Assembly (NCBI GenBank): GCA_964649415.1
Contig: CAZYSK010000004.1
Span: forward strand, 1-64,000
Direction of reading: 5' to 3'
DNA: 64,000 nucleotides
Source of the DNA: CAZYSK01 sp964649415
Lineage (GTDB): Bacteria > Chloroflexota > Anaerolineae > B4-G1
Shown: piece after piece, positions 47,827 through 55,540 of the stretch
Position numbering within the stretch: position 1 is the stretch's first letter
How the letters are laid out: each line of letters opens with the position of its first letter
Notes under the pieces: generated by a model
What the model saw: only the letters and a program-made list of their open reading frames with translations
The model's database searches: none
Told to the model about the DNA's origin: nothing
Position numbers and translations under genes: made by a program

Positions 47827-49164
47827 ATGCCTCAAGTACTACTAGGCCGCATCACGTGTCCCGAGTGCCAACACCAGTTTCAGGTCCCTGTGGAACAGGT
47901 CCTGGACGTCAAAGCCGACCCCAATGCCAAGATGCGGGTGCTCAACGGATTGGTAAACGTGGCCGTCTGCCCCCAGTGTGGCGCGGGCGGGACGCTTAAT
48001 CTGCCGTTTCTCTACCACGATCCAGATAAGGAACTGGCCTTGGTCTATATGCCGATGGAGGCTGGGCGCGACGAGCTTCAGCGTCAGCAGGCCATTGGCC
48101 GGTTGACGGGTGCGGTCATCGATGATCTTGCGCCTGAGGAGCGCAAAGCATACCTGTTGCAGCCGCAGGTCTTCCTCACGTTCGAGAACATGGCAAACAG
48201 GATCCTCGAGGCGGATGGCGTTACCCCGGAGATGGTCGAGGCGCAGAAAGCGAAGGCGGAGCTGCTGCAGCGGATGCTTGAGACCACCTCTGAGGAGGTT
48301 TTGGAAGCGATGATCCGGGAGAACGACACCGCCATTGACGCTGACCTTATGCGCCTGCTGGCCATGAACCTGGAAGTCGCGCAGGCCACAGGGCGTGTGG
48401 CAGATGTGCAACGACTCCTGGCGCTTCGCAACAAGCTATTGGATTTGAGCACCGAGGGGCGGGCGACGCGTGCGCGGGGTGAGATGTTGGAAGCCCTGCG
48501 GGCTGAACCGGACCGTGACAAGCTGTTGGAGTTGCTGACCCAGGCCCCGGATGCGCAGACCCGGGAGCTGCTGGTCACCTTCGGTCGCCCACTGTTGGAC
48601 TATCTCTTCTTCCAGGCACTCACATCTCAGATTGAGGCGGCGTCCGATGAGGAGGAGCGGGAGCGCCTGACCGCGCTGCGCACCGAAGTACTGGGTATTC
48701 GAGACCGGCTGGACGAGGAGGCGCGCGCTTTGTACGCGGAGCGTTCTGCGCTCTTGCGGGATCTCCTGCTGAGCGATGATCCCGAGGCACTGGCGCTCAC
48801 GCATTTCGAGGATTTCGACCAGACCTTCATGAACGTGCTGACGGCGAATCTCGAAGAGGCAGAGGCCAGTGGTGACGAAGATGCAGCCACGGCGTTGCGG
48901 GCGATCTGGGGTCTGGTGATGAGCTTGATGGAAGAGACGCTCCCCCCAGAGCTCCGACTCTTCAACAAGCTGATGTCTGCTAAGGACGAGGCGGAGATCG
49001 AGACTCTCCTGCGGGAGAACCAAGACCTGGTGACGGATCGTCTCTTGAGCTTCATGGAGGAAGCGCAGGCAGGTTTGCGGGAACAAGAGCAGCCCGAGAC
49101 CGCCGAGCGGCTGGCGCTGGTGTTGGACAAAGCGAGATCTCTGGCAGTCGGGTTGGAAACTTGA
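47827..49164 (+). CDS. CpXC-domain protein
   Basis: 445 aa, ATG 47827 after GAAAGGAAG. The N-terminal 120 residues contain the CpXC zinc-ribbon-like pairs CPECQHQF (about 13-16) and CPQCGAGG (about 50-53). The rest is a long alpha-helical, Glu/Arg/Leu-rich region without membrane segments. CpXC proteins are of unknown function. It may be cotranscribed with the kinase upstream. The tRNA promoter overlaps its stop. Confidence 0.8.
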   Translation: MPQVLLGRITCPECQHQFQVPVEQVLDVKADPNAKMRVLNGLVNVAVCPQCGAGGTLNLPFLYHDPDKELALVYMPMEAGRDELQRQQAIGRLTGAVIDDLAPEERKAYLLQPQVFLTFENMANRILEADGVTPEMVEAQKAKAELLQRMLETTSEEVLEAMIRENDTAIDADLMRLLAMNLEVAQATGRVADVQRLLALRNKLLDLSTEGRATRARGEMLEALRAEPDRDKLLELLTQAPDAQTRELLVTFGRPLLDYLFFQALTSQIEAASDEEERERLTALRTEVLGIRDRLDEEARALYAERSALLRDLLLSDDPEALALTHFEDFDQTFMNVLTANLEEAEASGDEDAATALRAIWGLVMSLMEETLPPELRLFNKLMSAKDEAEIETLLRENQDLVTDRLLSFMEEAQAGLREQEQPETAERLALVLDKARSLAVGLET

Positions 49165-49190
49165 CAAGATTGGTCCCTATGTGTTATGAT
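49161..49190 (+). promoter_or_regulatory. Promoter of tRNA-Arg
   Basis: TTGACA (49161-49166), 18-base spacer, TATGAT (49185-49190), with the tRNA starting ten bases later. The -35 overlaps the stop codon of the CpXC gene. Confidence 0.7.
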
Positions 49191-49200
49191 GGGGCCACGT

Positions 49201-49277
49201 GCGCCCGTACCTCAATTGGATAGAGGAGCGGTCTACGAAACCGAATGTTGTGGGTTCAAGTCCCGCCGGGCGCGCCA
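49201..49277 (+). tRNA. tRNA-Arg (anticodon ACG)
   Basis: Acceptor GCGCCCG (49201-49207) pairs with CGGGCGC (49267-49273). D-arm CCTC/GAGG, anticodon loop CTACGAA, TPsiC arm with GGTTCAAGTCC, discriminator G and encoded CCA (49275-49277). The ACG anticodon is normally edited to ICG and reads CGN codons. Confidence 0.95.
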
Positions 49278-49282
49278 TTTAT

Positions 49283-49306
49283 ATGCCCTCCTAGACAGGA
49301 GGGCAT
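49283..49306 (+). terminator. Hairpin after tRNA-Arg
   Basis: Perfect 9-bp stem ATGCCCTCC / GGAGGGCAT with loop TAGACA, six bases after the CCA. No clear T-run follows, so it may be a weak terminator or a 3' processing signal. Confidence 0.5.
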
Positions 49307-49327
49307 AGTCATATAGAGAACAGCCTC

Positions 49328-50506
49328 GTGGATCACGATATCATCATCGTCGGAGCAGGGCCGGCCGGACTCTCCACCGGTCTACACCTGGCGCAGCTAG
49401 CGCCCGGGCTGGCCCGGCGCACGATCATCCTGGAGCGAGAGCACCATCCAAGGCCCAAGCTGTGCGCCGGCGGGCTGATGCCCGGTGGCATCGCCTGGCT
49501 GCGGAATCTGGGCCTTGACCCCGGTGATGTCCCCTCCGTCCTGGTCCACGAGGCCCACTTCCTGTTCGAGGGCAACGGCTTCGTCGTTCGCCGCCAACCG
49601 TATGTCTTCTGCATCGTCCGGCGCGATGAGTTTGACGCCTGGCTGGCCGGTGCGGCGCGCGAGCGAGGATTGCGTCTTCAGGAAAACACGCGCGTCCGGC
49701 GGGTGCGTTGCCTCGATCACGTCGTCGAGGTTGAGACAGATCGGGGCACGTATCGCGCGCGCGCCGTGGTGGGCGCTGATGGGGCTGCCGGTGTCGTGCG
49801 GCGTGCGATGGCCCGCGATCGCGTTCCCCAGGTCGCTCGTCTGCTGGAGACCCTCGTCCCGAGGGATTCCGGTGCTCCATCCCCCGTGCTCCAATCCTCT
49901 CTCTCGCCTTCTGACTCCGGCGAAGGCTGGGCCACGCTGGATTTTTCGTGGATGGGCGACGGGGTGCAGGGCTACGTGTGGGACTTTCCCACCCGAGTGC
50001 AGGGACGTCCAATGCGCACGGTGGGGATCTTCGACAGTCGCGTCCATCCCCGTGCCCCACGTGCATCCCTGAAGGCTGCGCTGGGAGAGGCGCTGGCACG
50101 TGGGGGTATGGACCTGGATCGTGGCCGATTGGGCGGGCATCCCCTGCGTTGTTTTCACCCGCGCGGTGTTTTCTCTGAGCCCCGTGTGCTGCTGGTAGGC
50201 GACGCGGCCGGAGTGGATCCCCTGTTGGGGGAGGGGATCAGTTTCGCGCTGGGGTATGGCGACGTGGCGGCGAGAGCGCTACGAGACGCGTTCGCGCGAG
50301 ATGACCTCTCCTTCGCCGGTTACCGGGAGCGGGTGCTGACGCACCGGGTGGGCCGCTTCCTACGACGGCGCGCTGCAGTGTCACGGCTGCTCTACGGCAC
50401 TCGCAGCCGCCGCTTGCTGCATTTCCTCGGTTGGAGCCTCGGTCCCCTCATCGGCTGGGTTGCCGAACACTACCTGGTCGACTGGGGTGGATCGTCCAGA
50501 GTTTGA
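49328..50506 (+). CDS. Geranylgeranyl-reductase-family FAD oxidoreductase
   Basis: 392 aa from GTG 49328. N-terminal dinucleotide-binding motif IIIVGAGPAGLSTGLHLA, then the PKLCAGGLMPGG segment, which carries the conserved Cys of the geranylgeranyl reductase family. VVGADGAAGVVRRAMA, and the FAD motif LLVGDAAGVDPLLGEGISFALGYG. The family reduces isoprenoid chains of lipids or chlorophyll, or acts on related substrates; the substrate here is unknown. A Ser/Pro-rich loop (about 175-195) departs from the family. The stop overlaps the next promoter. Confidence 0.85.
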   Translation: MDHDIIIVGAGPAGLSTGLHLAQLAPGLARRTIILEREHHPRPKLCAGGLMPGGIAWLRNLGLDPGDVPSVLVHEAHFLFEGNGFVVRRQPYVFCIVRRDEFDAWLAGAARERGLRLQENTRVRRVRCLDHVVEVETDRGTYRARAVVGADGAAGVVRRAMARDRVPQVARLLETLVPRDSGAPSPVLQSSLSPSDSGEGWATLDFSWMGDGVQGYVWDFPTRVQGRPMRTVGIFDSRVHPRAPRASLKAALGEALARGGMDLDRGRLGGHPLRCFHPRGVFSEPRVLLVGDAAGVDPLLGEGISFALGYGDVAARALRDAFARDDLSFAGYRERVLTHRVGRFLRRRAAVSRLLYGTRSRRLLHFLGWSLGPLIGWVAEHYLVDWGGSSRV

Positions 50507-50531
50507 CCTCTTTCCAGAGTTGGACTATACT
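50503..50531 (+). promoter_or_regulatory. Promoter of the NarL-type two-component pair
   Basis: TTGACC (50503-50508), 17-base spacer, TATACT (50526-50531). The leader is about 80 bases to GTG 50620. Confidence 0.75.
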
Positions 50532-50619
50532 GATCCTGCGCCTGTGCTTGGATAGGTTCGAGTCTGTCGAGCCAGGTCTGGTTTGCGACTCGCTGTGACG
50601 GCTAGAGGAGCCTTTCGGC

Positions 50620-52692
50620 GTGTCCTTTGGCGGCCGAGTACGGAGCCTGGCGCTCGCCGGGATAGGCACAAGCCAAAACATGGATTCATCGGTCCGATCA
50701 CACCTCCTGGAGATCCTACACGAGCATCGCGAGGCCATCGCTGAGCGCTGGTACCAGGCCGTAGCGCAAACCAGTTACGTGCCGTTGGGTACGTCCGAGG
50801 TGCGCCAGCGCCTGAACGAGTTGGTCGGCGAGGCGGTCGCTTTATTGTTGGCGGAGGATTTCGATCACCGCGGCGCTGAGGGTGTCGGTGAGACGCTGGC
50901 GTGCCTGCGTTTCCTCCAGCCCGAGGCCTTGGGTGGCACACAGGAGGTTCTAATCCACGAACTGCTCCAAGGTCTGCTGCCCGAACAGGCTGATGAGCTC
51001 CGCCCCCGTCTGGCAGCACTGGTGGCCAACCTGGCCATCGGCTATTTTCGGCAGGCCCGCCAATTCATCCTGGAGGAGCAGGAGCAGATCCGCAACGCGT
51101 TGCTGACCCAACTTCGCCAGGCGCAGGACTCGCTGCGCGCGAGCGAGGAGACGGCGCGGGTGCTGCTGAATGTCCCGACGCAGGTGGCGCTTCTGATCGA
51201 TCCTGAAGGCACGATCATCGGCCTTAACGAAGCGGCAGCAGTGGCGCTGGGCAAGAGCAAAGATCAGCTCATTGATACGTGCGCGTATGATCAGTTCACA
51301 CCCGAGGTTGCCGCGCGCAGGCGGGCTTTGGCCGAAGAAGTCATGCGTTCAGGTAAACCGGCCCGTTTTGAGGATGAACGCGTTGGCAGGTGGCTTGACA
51401 ACTGCATCTACCCTGTCTTTGATGCTCAGGGGGCGGTGAGGCGGCTTGCAGTCTTCGCCCTCGACATCACCGAGCGCAAGCAGGCGGAACAGGCTCTGCG
51501 GGAGCACGCCGAGCGACTGAGCGTCCTGCGCAAAATCGACAACGCTATTCTGGCCGCGCAGTCGCTGGAGGAGATCGGCCAGGCCGCGTTGCGCTACATC
51601 CAGCAACTGGTGCCTTGTGAGCGGGCCAGCCTGGTCGTGTTCGACCTGGCAGCCGGCGAGGCGCTGCTGCTCGCCGTCCTCGGCGACCGGGGGGACGGGA
51701 TGGGTGCAGGCACGCGCCTGAGTCTGGAAGGGGCGGATGCGGGGATCAAGGCGCTCCGCGGGGGTGAAGTCCGGGTGGCGGACGACATATCGGAGCCCCC
51801 CCGCTCGGGCGTGGCGGTGCAGGCGGTACAGGCGGAGGGGATGCGGGCTTGCATCGCCGCACCGCTCATTTCCCACGGGGAACTGCTCGGCTCTCTCAAT
51901 CTGTGGTCGGACCGACCTGCTGTCTTTGGCCCCCAGCACGTGGAGATCGTCCGCGAGGCGGCGGGCTCGCTGGCCGTTGCCATCCAACAGGCACGCCTGT
52001 TCCAGTCGGTCAGCCAGAAGAGCGAGCAACTTCGTGTCCTCAGGGCCAAACTGGCGGACGCCGAGGAGGCCGAACGGCGCCGGCTAGTGCTGGAGCTGCA
52101 CGATCGAGTCGGCGACGATCTGACCGCGTTGAATCTCAGCCTTAGCCTGGTGCGCGCTGAACTACCTGAGGACATGCCTACAGAGAAGGCAAAGCAGCTG
52201 GGCACACGCCTGGACGATTCGCTGGCGCTGGTGGGGCAGGCGACGGATCATATCCGCGATGTGATGGCCGATCTGCGGCCGCCGATGCTGGACGACTATG
52301 GGCTTGTGGCTACGCTGCACTGGTTCGGTGCCCGGTTCGCATCCTTGACCGGGGCCTCAATCACGGTGGAGGGCGAGGAGCCTGTCCCCCGCCTGGCGGC
52401 ACGGGTTGAAATCAACCTGTTCCGCATTGCCCAGGAGGTGTTGACCAACGTGGCCAAGCATGCGCGGGCCGAGCACGTGCTGGTGACGTTGAGGGCGACC
52501 GACGATGTCGTGCGGCTGGTCATCGCCGACGACGGCGTGGGGTTCGACCCCGCGCAACTCGCCATGCCCGACGGAGACCGGGGCTGGGGACTGATGAACA
52601 TGACCGAGCGGGCCGAGGCGATGGGGGGCACTTTCCGCGTCGAATCGCGCCCCCGCCAGGGTACACGTGTGATAGTGGAGGTGGGCCGATGA
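50620..52692 (+). CDS. PAS-GAF sensor histidine kinase of the NarX/DegS (HisKA_3) type
   Basis: 690 aa from GTG 50620, with AGAGGAG about nine bases upstream; ATG 50680 is an alternative. Helical N-terminal domain (about 25-150, resembling RsbR-type N-terminal domains), PAS (about 175-285), GAF (about 300-460), coiled coil, HisKA_3 with ERRRLVLELHDRVGDDL (phospho-acceptor His about 495), and HATPase_c with RIAQEVLTNVAKHA, IADDGVGFDP and GWGLMNMTERAEAMGG. Soluble. Its stop overlaps the regulator start, so the two form one system. Confidence 0.93.
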   Translation: MSFGGRVRSLALAGIGTSQNMDSSVRSHLLEILHEHREAIAERWYQAVAQTSYVPLGTSEVRQRLNELVGEAVALLLAEDFDHRGAEGVGETLACLRFLQPEALGGTQEVLIHELLQGLLPEQADELRPRLAALVANLAIGYFRQARQFILEEQEQIRNALLTQLRQAQDSLRASEETARVLLNVPTQVALLIDPEGTIIGLNEAAAVALGKSKDQLIDTCAYDQFTPEVAARRRALAEEVMRSGKPARFEDERVGRWLDNCIYPVFDAQGAVRRLAVFALDITERKQAEQALREHAERLSVLRKIDNAILAAQSLEEIGQAALRYIQQLVPCERASLVVFDLAAGEALLLAVLGDRGDGMGAGTRLSLEGADAGIKALRGGEVRVADDISEPPRSGVAVQAVQAEGMRACIAAPLISHGELLGSLNLWSDRPAVFGPQHVEIVREAAGSLAVAIQQARLFQSVSQKSEQLRVLRAKLADAEEAERRRLVLELHDRVGDDLTALNLSLSLVRAELPEDMPTEKAKQLGTRLDDSLALVGQATDHIRDVMADLRPPMLDDYGLVATLHWFGARFASLTGASITVEGEEPVPRLAARVEINLFRIAQEVLTNVAKHARAEHVLVTLRATDDVVRLVIADDGVGFDPAQLAMPDGDRGWGLMNMTERAEAMGGTFRVESRPRQGTRVIVEVGR

Positions 52693-53339
52693 TTTCCGTC
52701 TTCTTGGCCGATGACCACGGGGTGGTCCGGGATGGTCTGCGGTTGCTGCTGGAGTCGCAGGATGACATCGAAGTGGTCGGCGATGCGGCCAATGGGCGCG
52801 AGGCGGTGAGCCGGGTGAGGGAACTCTGTCCCGACGTGGTCGTCATGGACATCGCCATGCCTGAGTTGAACGGCATCGATGCGACGGAGCAGATCCACGA
52901 TGCCTGTCCCTCGGTTCGACTCGTGGTTCTCTCGATGCACTGTACGACCGAGCACGTCTTTCGGGCATTGCGGGCAGGGGCTCTGGGCTACGTGCTGAAG
53001 GAATCGGCGGGCGGCGACGTGGGGAAGGCCATCCACGCAGTCTACCGGGGCGAGCGGTACCTGAGCCAGAAGGCCTCAGATAAGGTGGTTGAGGCCTACC
53101 TACGCCAGCGTGAGGCTGCTGGGGCCGGGGGCCTGTTGGCGGGCCTCAGCCAGCGCGAGCGCGAGGTCCTCCAACTCGTGGCTGAGGGCAAGACGCGGGG
53201 CGAGATGGCCGAAATCCTGGGCCTGTCTCCCAAGACGATTGACACGTATCGCAGTCGCCTGAAGCGAAAGCTGGGCGTCAAGGATCTACCCGGCCTCATC
53301 CGGTTTGCCGTCCTGAACGGCATAGCCTCACTGGAATGA
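52689..53339 (+). CDS. NarL/FixJ-family response regulator
   Basis: 216 aa; ATG 52689 overlaps the kinase stop as ATGA. Receiver with ADDH, phospho-acceptor Asp54 (VVVMDIAMPELNG), Ser/Thr switch in VLSMHC and Lys in YVLKESAGG. The C-terminal LuxR-type HTH (about 150-210) contains LSQREREVLQLVAEGKTRGEMAEIL with LSPKTIDTYRSRL. It is the cognate partner of the upstream kinase. The 23-bp direct repeats directly downstream (53400-53459) are its most likely binding sites (inference). Confidence 0.94.
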   Translation: MISVFLADDHGVVRDGLRLLLESQDDIEVVGDAANGREAVSRVRELCPDVVVMDIAMPELNGIDATEQIHDACPSVRLVVLSMHCTTEHVFRALRAGALGYVLKESAGGDVGKAIHAVYRGERYLSQKASDKVVEAYLRQREAAGAGGLLAGLSQREREVLQLVAEGKTRGEMAEILGLSPKTIDTYRSRLKRKLGVKDLPGLIRFAVLNGIASLE

Positions 53340-53389
53340 CCGCTTACTTTCCTTGGTCGATTCCTCCTGGGACGGTAACGCCCGTGGTT

Positions 53390-53459
53390 GTAGGGCGTGC
53401 CCTACACCAAGTGTCAAGCTTTCCCTACACGAATTGTCGTGTTTTCCCTACAGACAAGG
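53390..53459 (+). promoter_or_regulatory. 23-bp direct repeats, candidate operators of the response regulator
   Basis: CCCTACAC begins copies at 53400 and 53423, and CCCTACAG begins a partial copy at 53446, exactly 23 bp apart (consensus CCCTACACSAAKTGTC). The second copy contains the inverted repeat ACACGA-ATTG-TCGTGT (53427-53442). The first copy also forms the palindrome GTAGGG-CGTG-CCCTAC (53390-53405). The last copy abuts the -35 region of the promoter at 53451-53479. Spacing near two helical turns fits cooperative binding of an activator. Confidence 0.65.
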
Positions 53460-53479
53460 GGCGCGATCTGTGGTAGAAT
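53451..53479 (+). promoter_or_regulatory. Promoter with weak -35, upstream of the RNA-element leader
   Basis: TAGAAT (53474-53479), 17-base spacer, poor -35 CAGACA (53451-53456). A weak -35 next to repeated sites is typical of activator-dependent promoters. The first structured RNA lies about 225 bases downstream. Confidence 0.5.
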
Positions 53480-53704
53480 AACATGTGCGCAACCGGGACA
53501 GCCTATTGCAAGTTGCGAAAGGAGGGCTGAACCAAGAGACGCCACTGTTCCTAAACTGGAGCTTGTTCGAGAGGCGCTTGCCGGTGATGTTGAAGGCAGG
53601 CGGTCCTCAGAGGCGGGGTCTGGGGCAGTCTCTCGCAAGGCTCCTGGATAGGCACGGGGGTGTTGTGCGTTGGAGGGGATCACATCAGAACACCGGTGCC
53701 TGAA
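53480..53704 (+). other. 5' part of the long leader before RNA element 1
   Basis: About 225 bases without a convincing gene. A 72-codon frame (53485-53703) has no good start context and no recognisable protein features. GCGAAAGGAGGGCTGA (53516-53531) resembles GCAAGGAGGGTTGCGAG at 61947-61963, also downstream of a promoter in the third leader, so the leaders may share an upstream feature. Confidence 0.4.
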
Positions 53705-53770
53705 GACCGGAACCTGGTGGTCGGCACCACTGGGGCTGAAGGCACCGGGTGGCGGAGCACCCCGTGCGGC
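53705..53770 (+). ncRNA. Structured leader RNA element, copy 1
   Basis: Two hairpins joined by GGGCTGAAG: hairpin 1 GTGG-TCGGCA-CCAC (53717-53730) and hairpin 2 GGGTG-GCGGAG-CACCC (53747-53762), extended by GCAC/GTGC (53743-53746 with 53764-53767). Homologous to 53942-54010 and 62036-62107. About 95 bases downstream is an intrinsic terminator. It does not fit any riboswitch consensus that I can recall well enough to name. Confidence 0.75.
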
Positions 53771-53809
53771 TCTGTAGACCGCGGCCCGCATACGTCACCG
53801 TCCCTTCAT

Positions 53810-53848
53810 CCAGGACCCTGACGTCTGAATGGCATTGTTGGGTCCTGG
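53810..53848 (+). other. Perfect 9-bp helix between RNA element 1 and its terminator
   Basis: CCAGGACCC (53810-53818) pairs with GGGTCCTGG (53840-53848) around a 21-base loop. It could be an additional domain of the leader RNA or part of an alternative fold that competes with the terminator. Confidence 0.55.
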
Positions 53849-53862
53849 TGCGCGTTGATCGA

Positions 53863-53891
53863 GCTCACGGATGTCTCTCCGTGGGCTTTTT
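53863..53891 (+). terminator. Intrinsic terminator after RNA element 1
   Basis: GCTCACGGA (53863-53871) pairs with TCCGTGGGC (53878-53886, one G-U pair) and is followed by TTTTT (53887-53891). It lies before any coding sequence, so it acts as an attenuator or ends a short RNA. Confidence 0.8.
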
Positions 53892-53941
53892 GCGTCTACC
53901 GGCTGGAGGGCCGGGTATTGCGAAAGACGCCTTTTGCTTCG

Positions 53942-54010
53942 TGACATAAGCAGCCTTGAGTGGCCGGCACCACCGGGCTGACCTCACCGGATGGCGGAGC
54001 ATCCTGTGTG
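53942..54010 (+). ncRNA. Structured leader RNA element, copy 2
   Basis: GTGACATAAGCAGCC leads into hairpin 1 GTGG-CCGGCA-CCAC (53960-53973), linker GGGCTGA, and hairpin 2 GGATG-GCGGAG-CATCC (53989-54004), with outer CAC/GTG. Compared with copies 1 and 3 the hairpin 2 stem changes from GGGTG/CACCC to GGATG/CATCC, a compensating G-C to A-T change with the GCGGAG loop unchanged. Confidence 0.8.
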
Positions 54011-54113
54011 TGCGATTTGCGTCCCTACAAACAGGTTCACGGGTGCTGTCGCCCCTTCGGCGAAAGGGTGGATGGTGCCTGTGTGTGGCTGGGTCTTGGT
54101 TGTCGTTTGATCA

Positions 54114-54149
54114 GGCTCACGGGTGTGCCCCGTGGGCCTTTTCGTTTTT
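54114..54149 (+). terminator. Intrinsic terminator after RNA element 2
   Basis: GGCTCACGGG (54114-54123) pairs with CCCGTGGGCC (54129-54138, one G-U), followed by TTTTCGTTTTT. It lies about 250 bases before the ATG of the downstream secreted protein. Confidence 0.85.
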
Positions 54150-54395
54150 GTGGTGTCGCCCACTCTGGATGAGCGGGGGCGGTGGACGGGTCACTGAGGG
54201 AGGCCGATACGGATCAGCCCGTTGAGGCTGGGAGCTCTTGTCCACCTCAACACGGTGGTTCCAACATGGTCGTGCGGCGAGCAGTGTGCCCGTGCTGAAG
54301 GCGAAGGGAGGTGCTGCCATCGGAATCACGAGCGGTGAGACATGTCCTTCAAGGGATTTCGCCAAACAGCTTATGCGCGTGAAAGGAGAGACAAG
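54150..54395 (+). other. Untranslated stretch between terminator 2 and the secreted-protein start
   Basis: About 245 bases. It ends in the ribosome binding site AAAGGAGAG before ATG 54396. I see no further structured element or promoter of good quality. Confidence 0.5.
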
Positions 54396-55436
54396 ATGAA
54401 GGCGAAGGTCAAGGTCTCTGTGATCGGTTTGTTGGTACTGGCGATGCTGCTGCTACCGGCGACGGTGAACGCTGCGCCGCCGTGTCCGTGCGGCGAGGGT
54501 GCCACGTTGGAAGACTCGATTGACATTGGCAGCGGTGATACGACGCACCATATGAGCGGCTGGGGGCCGGTGGAGCCTGCCACCAGCGGCGGCACCTGGG
54601 GTGGCGTGGCAAATCCACCGGAGGATGGAACCTGCAGGGCAGCTTGGGAGCCGGATAGCAAGGGCAGAGCCAAGAATGGCCGGCGGATTGCCTCCTTCAA
54701 GATGGCCGTTGGCACCGGCAGGATAGCCAACCGGCTGGAACTGCGGGTGCTTGACGGCCTGGCCGATGACTCCTTCGAGGTGTATATCAACAGAGAGAGC
54801 ACGCCGAGGTACACTTATACGGGCGAGCAGAGCGGTACCGAGGACTGGAAGACCCACTCCGTGGATCTGACGGGCCTGCGCGGGACGATCAAAGTGAAGG
54901 TCAAGGCCACCGGGCCTGCCTGGTCAAGCTTCAGCACCTACGGGCAGCTTGGCGTCGAGTGGGCCAAGCTGTACGCTTGCGACGCCCTGGACTACGTGGA
55001 CATCGGCAATACTGGCAGTGAGTTGTCGAGGCACAAGATGCAGGGCTGGGGGCCTCCCGAGCCCTCCACCAGCGGCGGGAACTGGGGCGGCATCGCTCCG
55101 GGAGATTGCCGGGTAATCTGGGAGAAAGGCAAGGGAGACCTGTACAGAAGCGCCTACATCAGGATGAAGGTGCCGAAGGGCATGACGGCCAACAGTCTCA
55201 AGCTCAGGGTGCTGGATGGACAGGCTGACGACTCCTACGCGGTGTTCGTCAACAATCAACTGGTTCACTGGGCTACTTTGGCTCCGGGCGGTGGTGAGAC
55301 ATGGGGCACGCACACTATTCCTCTCAGTGGCCTGAGTGGCACGCTGCATATCGTGATCCTGGCCACAGGTCCTGCGTGGAGCAGCCACGGCACCTACGGA
55401 CAGGTGGCCTTCGACTGGGCTGTTCTGTGCCCATAG
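54396..55436 (+). CDS. Secreted protein with two tandem beta-sandwich-like repeats
   Basis: 346 aa, ATG 54396 after AAAGGAGAG. Signal peptide (VIGLLVLAMLLLPATVNA, cleavage near residue 27). Two homologous halves of about 155 residues, each beginning with a GWGPxEPxTSGGxWGG segment, then LELRVLDGLADDSFEVYIN or LKLRVLDGQADDSYAVFVN, and ending GPAWSS-TYGQ. The pattern resembles galactose-binding or jelly-roll adhesion modules, but I do not recognise a named family. It is first behind the double RNA-element leader and is followed by the 1510-residue repeat protein. Confidence 0.82.
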   Translation: MKAKVKVSVIGLLVLAMLLLPATVNAAPPCPCGEGATLEDSIDIGSGDTTHHMSGWGPVEPATSGGTWGGVANPPEDGTCRAAWEPDSKGRAKNGRRIASFKMAVGTGRIANRLELRVLDGLADDSFEVYINRESTPRYTYTGEQSGTEDWKTHSVDLTGLRGTIKVKVKATGPAWSSFSTYGQLGVEWAKLYACDALDYVDIGNTGSELSRHKMQGWGPPEPSTSGGNWGGIAPGDCRVIWEKGKGDLYRSAYIRMKVPKGMTANSLKLRVLDGQADDSYAVFVNNQLVHWATLAPGGGETWGTHTIPLSGLSGTLHIVILATGPAWSSHGTYGQVAFDWAVLCP

Positions 55437-55461
55437 GTGCACGTTGATGCCGATAGAAAGC

Positions 55462-55494
55462 GTTCGAGAAGGGGGACTTGCCCCCTTCTCGAAC
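55462..55494 (+). terminator. Strong hairpin between the two secreted-protein genes
   Basis: Perfect 14-bp stem GTTCGAGAAGGGGG / CCCCCTTCTCGAAC with loop ACTTG. No T-run follows. It may be a processing or stabilising hairpin that sets different levels of the two messages rather than a full terminator. Confidence 0.6.
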
Positions 55495-55540
55495 TGATGG
55501 GATACGAACGCTCCGTTATGGAAGAAAGGAGATCAGACTC

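Noticed and set aside
53485..53703. Small protein gene of 72 codons in the leader
   Set aside because: No ribosome binding site at its start, no protein features, and it lies between a promoter and the first structured RNA; it is better explained as leader RNA.
53705..53770. Identity with c-di-GMP-I, ydaO (c-di-AMP), ZTP or cobalamin riboswitches
   Set aside because: The conserved cores that I remember for those classes are not present; the fixed loops YCGGYA and GCGGAG with the GGGCTGA linker do not match them. Only an Rfam search can settle this.
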